DNA of 40,864 bases from the NCBI GenBank assembly GCA_052035955.1, contig JBPOHD010000098.1, positions 1-40,864 of the forward strand, given 5' to 3'. Shown here in pieces: positions 16,131 to 27,679 of the stretch. The translations under genes were made by a program, and so were the position numbers. The stretch's first letter is position 1. Every line of letters starts with the position of its first letter. Under the pieces are notes generated by a model. That model searched no databases. It saw only the letters and a list, made by a program, of their open reading frames with translations, and was not told where the DNA came from. Source of the stretch: JAEUNJ01 sp052035955 (GTDB taxonomy: Bacteria > Pseudomonadota > Gammaproteobacteria > Burkholderiales > Rhodocyclaceae).

Positions 16131-17444
16131 CTATAGCGCGCCGGCCCGCTTGCGGGCCCAGTAATGGTTCACCAGGGCGATCGGCAACTGCCGCGGCCCC
16201 ACGTCCAGCACCTCCACGCCGCCCTGGCGGAGCAGCGTCGTCTGTCGCCGCCGGGCCCGCAGGTATTCCAGGCCGGCGGCCCGGGTCAGGGCGCCGTCGA
16301 AGTCGGCCACCGGCGCCTCCAGCAGTTCGTCGAGGACCGGCTCGCGCAGGCTGGCCAGGGTCACCGCGTGGCGGCGGCGCAGGCTGCGCAGGGCGGGCAG
16401 CAGGGTGTCGTCGTCCTCGTCGCGCAGGTTGGTGACCAGGATCACCAGGGCCCGCTTGCGCAGGCGCCGGCCCAGGGATTCGGCCGCCGCCAGGTAGTCG
16501 GGCACCTGCAGCGAGGGCTCCAGGTCGTAGACCGCCCGCATCATGGCATTGACGGTGCCCAGGGACTTGCCCGGCGGCAGCACCCGCGGCCGGGGATGGG
16601 CGAAGGTGGCCAGCCCCACCGCGTCGCCCTGGCGCAGGGCCGCGTAGGCGAGCAGCAGCAGGGCGTCCAGGGTGTGGTCGAAGTGGGAGAGGCCGCCGTC
16701 CTTGGCCCGCATGCGCAGGCCGCAGTCGAGCAGGAAGACGATCTGCTGGTCGCGCTCGTCCTGGTATTCGCGGGAGATCAGCCGGCCGGCGCGGGAACTG
16801 GCCTTCCAGTCGATCTGGCGCGGCGCGTCGTCCTGGCGGTAGTCGCGCAGCTGGTGGAACTCCATGCCCTGGCCACGGCGCCGCCGCTGCAGGACGCCGA
16901 TCTGGGACAGGCGGTTGTCGGTGGCCAGCAGGGCGTACTGGGCGACGCGGGCGAAGTTGGGGAAGACGCGCAGCTCGTCGCGCACCGGCAGGCGCTCCTC
17001 CACCAGCCAAAAGCCCAGCGGCGAGGGCAGGCGCAGGGTGATGCCGTCGAAGGCCTGGCGGCCCCGCTCGGCGACCGAGAGCCGGTAGGCGGCGCGCAGC
17101 CAGCGCCCGGGCTCGACGGCGAAGCGCAGGGGCAGGCCCTCGGCCGGGAAGGCGGCCGGATGGCCGTCCTGCAGCCAGCCGACGGCGGCGCCGCCGTCGG
17201 CGCAGGAGAGGCGCAGGTGCACCGTCTGCCAGGTGCCCACCGGCATGGCCCCGGGCAACTCCCGGCGGACCACGACGCGGCCCCGCCGCCGGCGCCCGGC
17301 CACGGCATCCCACCCGGCCAGGGCGGCCACGGCCGCGCCGGCCGCCTGCCAGGCCGGCAGCCAGGGGGGATGGAAGGCGGCGGCCAGGCCCAGGGCCAGC
17401 CAGGCGGCGGCCCCGGCGAGCAGGCTGCGGTGGGGCAGGATCAT
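16131..17444 (-). CDS. DUF58 protein, partner of MoxR
   Basis: A 437-residue protein with two N-terminal membrane helices (about 7-45), a beta-rich domain (about 50-180), and the DUF58 core LRDYRQDDAPRQIDWKASSR (about 199-218), followed by a von Willebrand A-like fold. The metal-site start is DCGLRM (D240) rather than a full DxSxS. In MoxR systems this protein is the likely client or adaptor of the AAA ATPase. The ATG at 17444 opens directly into the first membrane helix; the frame extends upstream only through repeat DNA and MoxR antisense. A 191-bp repeat-bearing gap separates it from moxR, an unusually large gap for this gene pair. Confidence 0.88.
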   Translation of the reverse strand: MILPHRSLLAGAAAWLALGLAAAFHPPWLPAWQAAGAAVAALAGWDAVAGRRRRGRVVVRRELPGAMPVGTWQTVHLRLSCADGGAAVGWLQDGHPAAFPAEGLPLRFAVEPGRWLRAAYRLSVAERGRQAFDGITLRLPSPLGFWLVEERLPVRDELRVFPNFARVAQYALLATDNRLSQIGVLQRRRRGQGMEFHQLRDYRQDDAPRQIDWKASSRAGRLISREYQDERDQQIVFLLDCGLRMRAKDGGLSHFDHTLDALLLLAYAALRQGDAVGLATFAHPRPRVLPPGKSLGTVNAMMRAVYDLEPSLQVPDYLAAAESLGRRLRKRALVILVTNLRDEDDDTLLPALRSLRRRHAVTLASLREPVLDELLEAPVADFDGALTRAAGLEYLRARRRQTTLLRQGGVEVLDVGPRQLPIALVNHYWARKRAGAL

Positions 17445-17456
17445 CGCGGAAAAGGC

Positions 17457-17602
17457 GGTCGAACCACGAAGGACACCACGGACACCAAGGACAGCGAGGG
17501 AATCGACAGCATCGGCTTGCGGAGAGCGTCGCCCGGCAGGGGAGCCGCGATGGGCAAGGACACTGGCTTCCTCCGCGCCCTCCGCGTCCTCTGCGGTGAA
17601 TG
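17457..17602. repeat. Pair of opposed degenerate short-period intergenic repeats
   Basis: The left block (about 17460-17500) is built from CACGAAGGACAC / CACGGACACC units. The right block (about 17567-17602), on the other strand, is built from CCGCAGAGG / ACGCGGAGG units. Both repeat a roughly 9-12 bp unit. Blocks of this style recur between genes in many proteobacterial genomes. The left block begins 13 bp before DUF58 and the pair fills most of the gap to moxR. Confidence 0.6.
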
Positions 17603-17635
17603 AATTGCGGTTTCCAGCGTCATCTCGCAGGCGCC

Positions 17636-18625
<990 letters not shown>

Positions 18626-18634
18626 GGCGGATTC

Positions 18635-19768
18635 TCAGAGTTGTCGTTCCAGGTCGCGCAGGGTGCGCAGGGCATCGGTGAAGGCATGGGGGGTGTCGGC
18701 GGGGCCGCCGAGGGCGGCGGCGACGCGGGCCACCGGCCGCCGCGCCAGTTCGGCCAGGGCCGCCGGCTGGGCGTCGGGGGGCAGGGCGGCGATGGCCGGG
18801 CGGCGCAGGGCGAGGCGGGCCCGGAAGTGGTCCCGGGCCGGCTGGACGAGGCCGGCCAGGTGGCCGGAACGCCACAGGTAGCGGCCGATGGCGGCCAGGT
18901 GCTCGCGCAGCTCGCGGCGGGCCGGCGGCGCGTCGGGGCGGGGGGCGCCGAAGCGGGGCACCGTGCGCCAGAGGGCGAGGACCAGCAGGGTGCCGAGGGC
19001 CAGGCAGGCGGCGGCCGCGTTCTCGGCCAGCCAGTCGAAGAGGCCGGGCATCTCCAGGCGGGAGACCACCAATAGCCGGGGGCTGGGCGAGGGATCGTAG
19101 GCCGACACCAGCGCCCACAGCAATTCGGCGTGGTCCCGTGCGCCGATGCGCCGGTTGTGCAACTGGCGGTCCAGGTGGGTGGCCACGGTCAGGTGGCCCC
19201 GGCCGAGGCGGTAGTGCAGCATCTGGGCGCCGCGGCTGCCGTCCTCGGCCGACCAGTCGGGAAGCCGGGGTCCGGGACGCAGGACGTGCCAGCCGGCGTC
19301 CGCCGCCAGGGGGCGGCCCCCTTCGGGCAGGCGGACGGCCAGCGCGCCGCGGGGCCCCTTGGGCAGCGCCGGCGGCTTGTCGGGCCTGACGATGCCGAGT
19401 CCGTCGAGCAGGGGGTCGGCGACGCCGGGCAGTTCGGCGACGGCGATGAGGTGGCCGCCGGCCTCGACCCAGGCGCGCAGGTGGCGCAGGCGTTCCGGCG
19501 GCAGCAGGTGGCGCCGGTTGCGCTCCAGGAAGACGGTGCCGCCCGGCGGCAGGCGGTCGAGGAGGCGGGCGTCGGATTGCCTTTCCACCCGGCCGCCCAT
19601 GCGCGCCACGAAGCGCTCCAGGGCCAGGTAGGGGTTGCGCCGCGCCTCGGCCCTGGGCGGCTCGCGGCCGTCGACGGGCACCCGCTCGTAGTTGAGCAGC
19701 AGCCAGCTGCCGAGCAGGGTCAGGACCCCGGCGACGGCCACCGCCGACCAGACGAGGCGCCGGATCAC
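18635..19768 (-). CDS. DUF4350-like membrane protein of the MoxR cluster
   Basis: A 377-residue protein starting at GTG 19768, which overlaps the DUF4129 stop as GTGA. An N-terminal membrane helix (VWSAVAVAGVLTLLGSWLLL) is followed by a soluble domain with PYLALERFVARMGGRVERQ, FLERNRRHLLPPERLRHLRAWVEAGGHLIAVAE and RGHLTVATH, which fits the DUF4350/GATase-like fold common in these operons. A second helix (ACLALGTLLVLALW) and a helical C-terminal tail follow. Function is unknown; it is likely a membrane component working with MoxR and DUF58. Confidence 0.78.
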   Translation of the reverse strand: MIRRLVWSAVAVAGVLTLLGSWLLLNYERVPVDGREPPRAEARRNPYLALERFVARMGGRVERQSDARLLDRLPPGGTVFLERNRRHLLPPERLRHLRAWVEAGGHLIAVAELPGVADPLLDGLGIVRPDKPPALPKGPRGALAVRLPEGGRPLAADAGWHVLRPGPRLPDWSAEDGSRGAQMLHYRLGRGHLTVATHLDRQLHNRRIGARDHAELLWALVSAYDPSPSPRLLVVSRLEMPGLFDWLAENAAAACLALGTLLVLALWRTVPRFGAPRPDAPPARRELREHLAAIGRYLWRSGHLAGLVQPARDHFRARLALRRPAIAALPPDAQPAALAELARRPVARVAAALGGPADTPHAFTDALRTLRDLERQL

Positions 19769-21384
19769 GGCGCCGCCCCCGCCGGGGCGAAATGACGGGG
19801 CCATTGGTCCAGCAGGGCGCCCATGGCCGACGGCGTCGGCAACTGGTGGCCGTAGGCGGCCCGGCCCCAGCAGCCGACCAGCTCGGAGAAGCAGCCGCCG
19901 GCGTCCCCGGGCAGGTGGCCGGCGGCCCGCCGGAGGCAGTCCTCCTCCGTGTCGCCGGCGGCGAACTCCACCTGGTGGCGATGGATCAGGGCGACCAGGG
20001 CGCCCCGGTAGAGCAGGCTCAGGGCCTCGACGCCGCGCCCGGCGGCCCAGGCCGCCCGCGCCGCGGCGGCCACGTCGGCGGGCAGGGAGGCGGGCCGCAG
20101 GTCCAGGCCGAAGAGGAATTCCGGCGCCTCGCGGCGGACGGCCCGGGACCGCCCGCCCCACAGGCGCACGGCCAGGTAGAGGGCCGCCGCCAGGGCCAGG
20201 CCGGCGACGATCCAGACGAAGCCCTTCATGGCTTCGGCCAGGAATTCGAGGACCTGGCGCAGGGCCCTGGCCCAGGCGCCCCAGCCTTCCTCGGCCGGCG
20301 GCCTGGTCCGCCGCTGCCAGCGCCAGTCCTGCTTCGGCTGGCCGAAGACGGGGTCGGCCAGGACGGCGTCCATGGCCCGCCGGGCCGGCGTCGGGGGACC
20401 GCGTCGGACGGTGGCCGCGTCGGCGGCCGGACCCGTGGCGGGGTCCCCGGGCGGCGATTCCGGCCCGTCGGCGGCTTCCGCCGCTTCCGCCACTTCCGCC
20501 ACTTTCGCCACTTTCGCCACCTCCGCCGCCGCGGCAGTTTCGGCCGCCGCCGGCCCGGCGGCCGGCAGGACGAGCAGGAAGGCGGCCGTCGCGGCGACGA
20601 GCAGGGCCAGCGGCCGGGCGCCGGGCGGCGCCGGCGGGCTCGTCCGGCGCTCGGCCAGGCGGCGGAAGCCCAGTTCGATGTCCCAGGCCTCCAGTTCGCT
20701 GCGCCGGTTCAGGTAGAGGGAGAAGCCGGAGGCGACGTAGAGGGGCTCCACCAGGGTCTCGGCGAGCATGAACAGCAGGTTGCCGGCGAAGCGCTGGGCG
20801 TCGGGAATGTCCTCGCTGAACCACTGCCCCGGGGAGAAGACGTTGCTGTCGCCGGGGGCCATGGCGGCCAGCAGCATGTACATGCCGAACAGGAGGATGG
20901 CCGAGAGGTTGGCGCAGACGAAGGTCAGCCAGACGGCGTAGCCCCGGTAACGCAGGGCGAGGACGCGGAAGCGGCCGCGGGCCGCGGCGCCCCGCTGTTC
21001 CTCCAGTTGCCAGACCGGCAGCAGGAAGGAGCGGGCCATGCTGATCCGGCGCAGCGTCAGGCCGGAGAGCATGCCGGGGCCGCGGAGCAGGGCCGGCAGG
21101 CCGCGCAGGGTCTCCCGGAGGCCCGTCCCGGCGCCGAAGACGCGGCGGCTGAAGACCTGGAGGAGGATACGGTCGAAGAACGGCTTCCACCACCAGATGA
21201 CCAGGATGGCATATTCCTGCCAGGGCCAGAGGAGCAGCAGGAGCAGGATCCCGGCCGGCCAGTAGGTGGCGAACCAGGCCCCGTAGGCCGGCCGGGCCCA
21301 GGCCCGCAGCATGGCATGGCCGAGGTCCATGGCCTCCCAGGGGGTCCGCCGGCGCAGGCGGATGGCGATGTCCTCAAGCCGCAC
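19765..21384 (-). CDS. DUF4129-containing membrane protein
   Basis: A 539-residue protein. The N-terminal half has several membrane helices (about 48-68, 155-177). A proline- and alanine-rich linker (about 270-330) contains a VAK/VAE triplet repeat, a membrane helix lies near 390-410, and the C-terminal domain is DUF4129-like: AARAAWAAGRGVEALSLLYRGALVALIHRH through GDTEEDCLRRA to CWGRAAYGHQLP. DUF4129 is a recurrent partner of MoxR clusters and resembles a transglutaminase-associated tail. It overlaps SpoIIM by 11 nt upstream and DUF4350 by 4 nt downstream, so translation is coupled across the three genes. No enzymatic role can be claimed. Confidence 0.82.
   Translation of the reverse strand: MRLEDIAIRLRRRTPWEAMDLGHAMLRAWARPAYGAWFATYWPAGILLLLLLWPWQEYAILVIWWWKPFFDRILLQVFSRRVFGAGTGLRETLRGLPALLRGPGMLSGLTLRRISMARSFLLPVWQLEEQRGAAARGRFRVLALRYRGYAVWLTFVCANLSAILLFGMYMLLAAMAPGDSNVFSPGQWFSEDIPDAQRFAGNLLFMLAETLVEPLYVASGFSLYLNRRSELEAWDIELGFRRLAERRTSPPAPPGARPLALLVAATAAFLLVLPAAGPAAAETAAAAEVAKVAKVAEVAEAAEAADGPESPPGDPATGPAADAATVRRGPPTPARRAMDAVLADPVFGQPKQDWRWQRRTRPPAEEGWGAWARALRQVLEFLAEAMKGFVWIVAGLALAAALYLAVRLWGGRSRAVRREAPEFLFGLDLRPASLPADVAAAARAAWAAGRGVEALSLLYRGALVALIHRHQVEFAAGDTEEDCLRRAAGHLPGDAGGCFSELVGCWGRAAYGHQLPTPSAMGALLDQWPRHFAPAGAAP
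20474..20527. repeat. Six tandem 9-bp units inside the DUF4129 gene
   Basis: GCTTCCGCC / ACTTCCGCC / ACTTTCGCC-type units repeat six times in frame, encoding the alternating VAK, VAE and AEA triplets of the linker. Copies differ by one to three bases. Confidence 0.75.
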
Positions 21385-22357
21385 GGGGACGCCCGGCGAG
21401 GAGGAGGTAGGCCCAGGTGAGCAGCCAGAGGAGGGCGCCGAGCCCCAGCTTGACCTCGAAGGGCGTGCTCCGGTTGGGAGACCAGAAGGCCTCGACGAAG
21501 GCGGCGAGGAAGGTGAGGGCGGCGGCCCCGTAGAGCAGGCGCACGGCCACCCGGCCGTCCTCCAGCAGGGCGGCCCGGCGGCTGCGCGGGCCCGGGGCCA
21601 CCAGGGCCATGCCGAGCTTGAGCCCGGCCGCCCCGGAAAGGACCACCCCGGTCAGCTCGAAGGCGCTGTGCCCGGCGACGAAGCCCCAGAAGGTCTCGAC
21701 GAAGCCGATCTGCGTCAGGTGGCCGGCGATCGCCCCGATGTGGAGGGCGTTGTAGAGCAGGTAGAACAGGGTGCCGAGGCCGAAGGCGATGCCGCCGGCG
21801 AAGACCTGGAAGTCGATGCGCACGTTGTTGGCGATGTAGAAGGCCCACATGGCCCACTCGCTGGCGGCCGAACGGGGCCGCCCCAGGTGGCGCGCCGCCG
21901 GGGAGTACATCTCCTCGACCTCGCCGACCGTCTCGGGGGAAAGGAGCAGGAGGGCGGCATCCGGCCAGGCCTGGATGGCCAGGACGATGCCGGCCAGGGG
22001 CAGGAAGAAGAGCAGGAAGGCGGCGGCGACGACGCGCCATTCGCTGCGGACCAGGGCCGGCAGGCCGCCGGCGACGAAGCGCAGCAGGGCGTTTCCCTCG
22101 GGCTTGTGGGCGCCGTAGATGCGCTGGTGTGCGGCCAGCACCCGGCGGTGCAGGGCCTCGGCGAGGACCGCGGAATACTGCCGGTCGCGGGCCAGGGCAA
22201 GGTCGTGGCAGAGGCGGCGGAAGCGATGCGGCAGTTCGCCGGCGGGGATGCCTTCAGCATCTTCCGGCGCTCCGCGCGCGGGCTTGCCGCCCTTGATCCA
22301 GCGGTCCCAGGCGTCCCATTCCGCCTGCCGCCGGGCGATGTAGTGGAGTTCCTTCAC
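21374..22357 (-). CDS. SpoIIM-like (stage II sporulation protein M, DUF95) membrane protein
   Basis: A 327-residue protein. A helical N-terminus (WDAWDRWIKGG, RRLCHDLALARDRQYS) precedes about five membrane helices with the family features FYIANNVRIDFQVFAGGIAFGLGTLFYLLYNALHIGAIAGHL and HSAFELTGVVLSGAAGLKLG. SpoIIM homologues occur widely in non-sporulating bacteria beside MoxR genes, so the name does not imply sporulation. It is the first gene of the cluster, 73 bp after tex on the same strand, and overlaps DUF4129 by 11 nt. Confidence 0.85.
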   Translation of the reverse strand: MKELHYIARRQAEWDAWDRWIKGGKPARGAPEDAEGIPAGELPHRFRRLCHDLALARDRQYSAVLAEALHRRVLAAHQRIYGAHKPEGNALLRFVAGGLPALVRSEWRVVAAAFLLFFLPLAGIVLAIQAWPDAALLLLSPETVGEVEEMYSPAARHLGRPRSAASEWAMWAFYIANNVRIDFQVFAGGIAFGLGTLFYLLYNALHIGAIAGHLTQIGFVETFWGFVAGHSAFELTGVVLSGAAGLKLGMALVAPGPRSRRAALLEDGRVAVRLLYGAAALTFLAAFVEAFWSPNRSTPFEVKLGLGALLWLLTWAYLLLAGRPRAA

Positions 22358-22430
22358 GATGCCTCGAGGTTTGCCGGCGGCATCATGAAGGATTCGGCCG
22401 CCCGGGGCAAGCGCGGGCGCCGGCGGACCC

Positions 22431-24749
<2,319 letters not shown>

Positions 24750-24791
24750 GGATTCCTTGGGGCGGTTCGCGGCGAAGGGCGCGCACCTTAC

Positions 24792-24820
24792 CCGAGGGGA
24801 GGGAGGACCGCAAGCCTCGG
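24792..24820 (-). terminator. Possible weak terminator after the PhnD-associated kinase
   Basis: On the minus strand CCCGAGG and CCTCGGG can pair over a 17-nt loop, between the kinase stop (24840) and the tex start. There is no T-tract, so it is tentative. Confidence 0.3.
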
Positions 24821-24839
24821 GGTGCCGCCCCCGGACCCG

Positions 24840-26696
24840 TCAGGCCGGCGCCTTGAGATAGCGGTCCAGGGTGTCGTAGAGGACCTGGGCCTTGAAGGGC
24901 TTGGCGATGAAGTCGTCCATGCCGGCCTGCTCGCAGCGCCGCCGGTCGTCCTCGAAGGCATTGGCGGTGATGGCGACGATGGGCGTGTGGCGGCCGACCG
25001 AGGTCTCCCATTCGCGGATCCGCGTGGTTGCCGCCAGGCCGTCGAGGACCGGCATCTGCAGGTCCATCAGGATCAGGTCGAAGACTTCCTGCCGGCAAGC
25101 GGCGACGGCCTCCGCCCCATCCACGGCCAGGATGGGCCGGTAGCCGCGCTTGCGCAGCAGGGTCATGATCAGGGTCTGGGTCACCGGCGTGTCCTCGGCG
25201 ACGAGGATGCGGTGGCCCGTCCCGGCGATCGCCGCCAGGTCCGCCTCCAGGGGGCGGGGCCGGTCCTCGGCCATTGCGCTGGCCGGCTCCAGGGGCAGCA
25301 CGAAGCTGAACACGCAGCCCGATTCCCGGCCGTTGGCGACCGTCAGTTCGCCACCCATCTTGCGCACCAGCCGGTGGGAGATGGCCAGCCCGAGGCCACC
25401 GGCGCCGTGGCGCCCGGCCGCGACGCCGGCCGGCTCGGCGAAGGGCTCGAAGACCAGGGCCAGCTTGTCGGTGGGGATGGGCAGCCCGGTGTCCGAAACG
25501 GCGAAGCGGATCCGCGCGCCCAGGGCGCCGGGCACCGGGTCCACCCGCACCGAAATCCTCCCCTGGGGCGTGAAGCGGATGCCGTTCTCGATCAGGTGGG
25601 CGAGCACCTGGCGCAGGCGAATCGGGTCGCCCTGGACCAGGTTGGGAAGCTCCGGGTCCAGGTGGCATTCGAGGTTCAGCCCCTTGGCGCTGGCGGCCGT
25701 GATGCAGGCGGCCAGGGCGGCATCGACGGTCTCCCGCAGCGGGAAGATCGCCCTGTCCAGGGTCAGCTGGCCGCTTTCCAGGCGGGAGAAGTCGAGGATC
25801 TCGTTGATGGCGGAGAGCAGGTTGTCGGCCGAACTGCGGATCAGTTCCAGGTAATGGCGCTGTTCCCGGGAAGGCTCCGTGGCCAGGGCCAGTTCGGTCA
25901 TCCCCATGATGCCGTTCAGCGGCGTGCGCACCTGGTGCCCCATGGCGGCGACGAAGGAGGCCTTGGTCCTCGCTCCGGCCTCGGCGGCGGCCTGGGCACG
26001 CCGCAGGTCCTCCTCGCGGAGGCGGGCGGCTTCGGACATCTGGTCGAAGGCCTCGGCGACCTCGGCGAACTCGGCCACGTCCACGACGCCGATCCGGTGG
26101 TCCAGGTCGCCCGCGGTGGCCCGCCGCGCCCCCTGCACCAGGAGGGACAGGGGTGCCAGCCCCTGGCGGAGGACCAGCCCGAGGACGGCGAGGATTCCCG
26201 CAATGCCGGCCACGCCGAGGAGCAGGAACTCCCGGGCCGAGGCCCAGAGGTCCAGCATCAGGGCCTGGCCGGACATCTCGACCCGGAGGATCCCGTAGGA
26301 GACGCCGCCCACCTGGATGACGGTCTCCTCGATCACGTTCGGCTCGCCGACGAGGGCCCGGAACCAGGCCGGCGCGGCAGCCTCGTCCGCCTTCGGATGG
26401 TCCTCGGCGGCGACGACGGTCGCCCGGCTCCGGGCGTCGAGCAGCCGCAGGGCGCCGAGGGCCTTGCGCTCGACGACGGAGTCGAAGGTCTCCTGCACCG
26501 TGGCCAGGTCGCCGACCACCAGGGAATTGCGCAGCATGGGCACCAGGGCCTCGGCGATGCTTCGCCCTTCCTCGTGGAAGCCGGTCCGGCCGAAGGCGGC
26601 GCGGTCGCGAACGACCATCCCGAGGCCGAACAGGGACACGATGGCGACCGCCAGGGCGGTCAGTAGCAGGATGCGTCCCTGGAGGCCGAGCTTCAT
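24840..26696 (-). CDS. Hybrid histidine kinase paired with a PhnD-like binding protein
   Basis: 618 residues. TM1 8-29, a periplasmic domain of about 125 residues, TM2 about 156-177, HAMP about 178-225, a short coiled coil, HisKA with H254, ATPase, and receiver with E501/D502, phosphoacceptor D545 (LMDLQMP) and K599. Two catalytic boxes are unusual. The H box is MGHQVRTPLNG, with glutamine where Glu or Asp normally follows the phospho-histidine. The G1 box is DTGLPIP, lacking the second glycine of DxGxG. The G2 box (GAGGLGL) and the N-box asparagine (N371 in IENGIRFT) remain. Kinase activity may therefore be altered. It overlaps the PhnD-like gene upstream by ATGA, so that protein is the likely periplasmic sensor partner. 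Confidence 0.85.
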   Translation of the reverse strand: MKLGLQGRILLLTALAVAIVSLFGLGMVVRDRAAFGRTGFHEEGRSIAEALVPMLRNSLVVGDLATVQETFDSVVERKALGALRLLDARSRATVVAAEDHPKADEAAAPAWFRALVGEPNVIEETVIQVGGVSYGILRVEMSGQALMLDLWASAREFLLLGVAGIAGILAVLGLVLRQGLAPLSLLVQGARRATAGDLDHRIGVVDVAEFAEVAEAFDQMSEAARLREEDLRRAQAAAEAGARTKASFVAAMGHQVRTPLNGIMGMTELALATEPSREQRHYLELIRSSADNLLSAINEILDFSRLESGQLTLDRAIFPLRETVDAALAACITAASAKGLNLECHLDPELPNLVQGDPIRLRQVLAHLIENGIRFTPQGRISVRVDPVPGALGARIRFAVSDTGLPIPTDKLALVFEPFAEPAGVAAGRHGAGGLGLAISHRLVRKMGGELTVANGRESGCVFSFVLPLEPASAMAEDRPRPLEADLAAIAGTGHRILVAEDTPVTQTLIMTLLRKRGYRPILAVDGAEAVAACRQEVFDLILMDLQMPVLDGLAATTRIREWETSVGRHTPIVAITANAFEDDRRRCEQAGMDDFIAKPFKAQVLYDTLDRYLKAPA

Positions 26697-27499
26697 TCCC
26701 GTATCCCCGCGTAGATGCGGCGGACGTTGTCGTAGTCCTTCTCGGCGGCGGGCTCGAAGCCGTCACAGGCGGCGGCTTCCCGGGCGGCGGTCGCCCTCGG
26801 GTCGGCCGCCATGGCGAGCAGGGCCCGGCGGATCGCATCGGCCTGCTCCTTCGGCAGCCGCGGATGGGCGAGGACCGGCATCTCGGCGAAGCCCTCGGAG
26901 ACGTACAGTTCCCGGTAGCGCAGGCCGGACTGGGCGGCGTAGCGGCTGAGCAGGCGGGAATTGACGGCCGCCGCCTCCACCTGGCGGGCCTGGAGCTGGG
27001 CCATGGCGCCCTCCTGGTTGCCGGCCGTGACGACTTCCACCAAGACGCCGGAGGCCTTCAGGGCGGCCATCGGTACGGCATAACCGACGAAGGCCTCCCG
27101 GGACGGGAAGGCGACCCGCCGCCCGGTCAGGTCGGCCAGGGTCCGCGCCGGGCTGTCCGCCGGCACGGCGATGACGCTGTAGATCGGCTTGCCCGCCCAG
27201 CGGGCCAGCACCCGGTACTGGCCGTCCTGGTCACGGCGGAAGTTGTGGTTGGTGAACAGCAGGTCGAATTCGCCGCGGCCCATCATGGCGTCCGTCTCCC
27301 GGACGGTGGCGCCCATGCGCAACTGGAAGCTCAGGCCGGTGGCCTCGGCGAGATAGGCGAGGATGGGGTTCCAGCGCTGGGCGGTCCGCGCCGGGCTCTG
27401 CTGGTTGAGGACCCCGAAGGCCAGGGAGCGCGGCGGCTCGGCCCGCGCGGCGACGGCCAGGAGGCCGAACAAGAGGAGGGCAAGGATGCGTGCGACCAC
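26693..27499 (-). CDS. PhnD-like periplasmic binding protein
   Basis: A periplasmic solute-binding protein of the phosphate/phosphite/phosphonate (PhnD) family, 268 residues. The signal peptide is VVARILALLLFGLLAVAARAE. Family landmarks are LAFGVLNQQSPARTAQRWNPILAYLAEATG, MGRGEFDLLFTNHNF, LADLTGRRVAFPSREAFVGY and a C-terminal EKDYDNVRRIYAGIRE. The GTG at 27499 has GGAGG 5 nt upstream and opens the signal peptide; the ATG at 27535 would add 12 odd residues. There are no ABC transporter genes beside it. The next gene is a kinase overlapping by 4 nt, which argues for signal sensing rather than uptake. The ligand is unknown; the family also includes non-phosphonate binders. Confidence 0.82.
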   Translation of the reverse strand: MVARILALLLFGLLAVAARAEPPRSLAFGVLNQQSPARTAQRWNPILAYLAEATGLSFQLRMGATVRETDAMMGRGEFDLLFTNHNFRRDQDGQYRVLARWAGKPIYSVIAVPADSPARTLADLTGRRVAFPSREAFVGYAVPMAALKASGVLVEVVTAGNQEGAMAQLQARQVEAAAVNSRLLSRYAAQSGLRYRELYVSEGFAEMPVLAHPRLPKEQADAIRRALLAMAADPRATAAREAAACDGFEPAAEKDYDNVRRIYAGIRE

Positions 27500-27546
27500 G
27501 TGTTCCTCCGGGAAATCATGCCAGTGCCATGGCACCGGATGTCGCG

Positions 27547-27554
27547 ATTCTATA
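27547..27554 (-). promoter_or_regulatory. Possible -10 for the PhnD-kinase operon
   Basis: TATAGAAT on the minus strand, about 50 bp before the GTG at 27499. No matching -35 was found. Confidence 0.33.
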
Positions 27555-27679
27555 CCCGGCAGGGCCCGGACGCCTGGAAGTCGGGGCCTGTTCCCGAACG
27601 GCCGGCATGTTCCTGAACGACCGGCCGCTGCGTTGGCGCCCGGCGCGGACGGGCGCTCGAAATGCGGTGGGGGTGTCGC

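Noticed and set aside
20474..20527. Tandem units as a CRISPR array
   Set aside because: Units are 9 bp, contiguous without spacers, and encode an in-frame linker.
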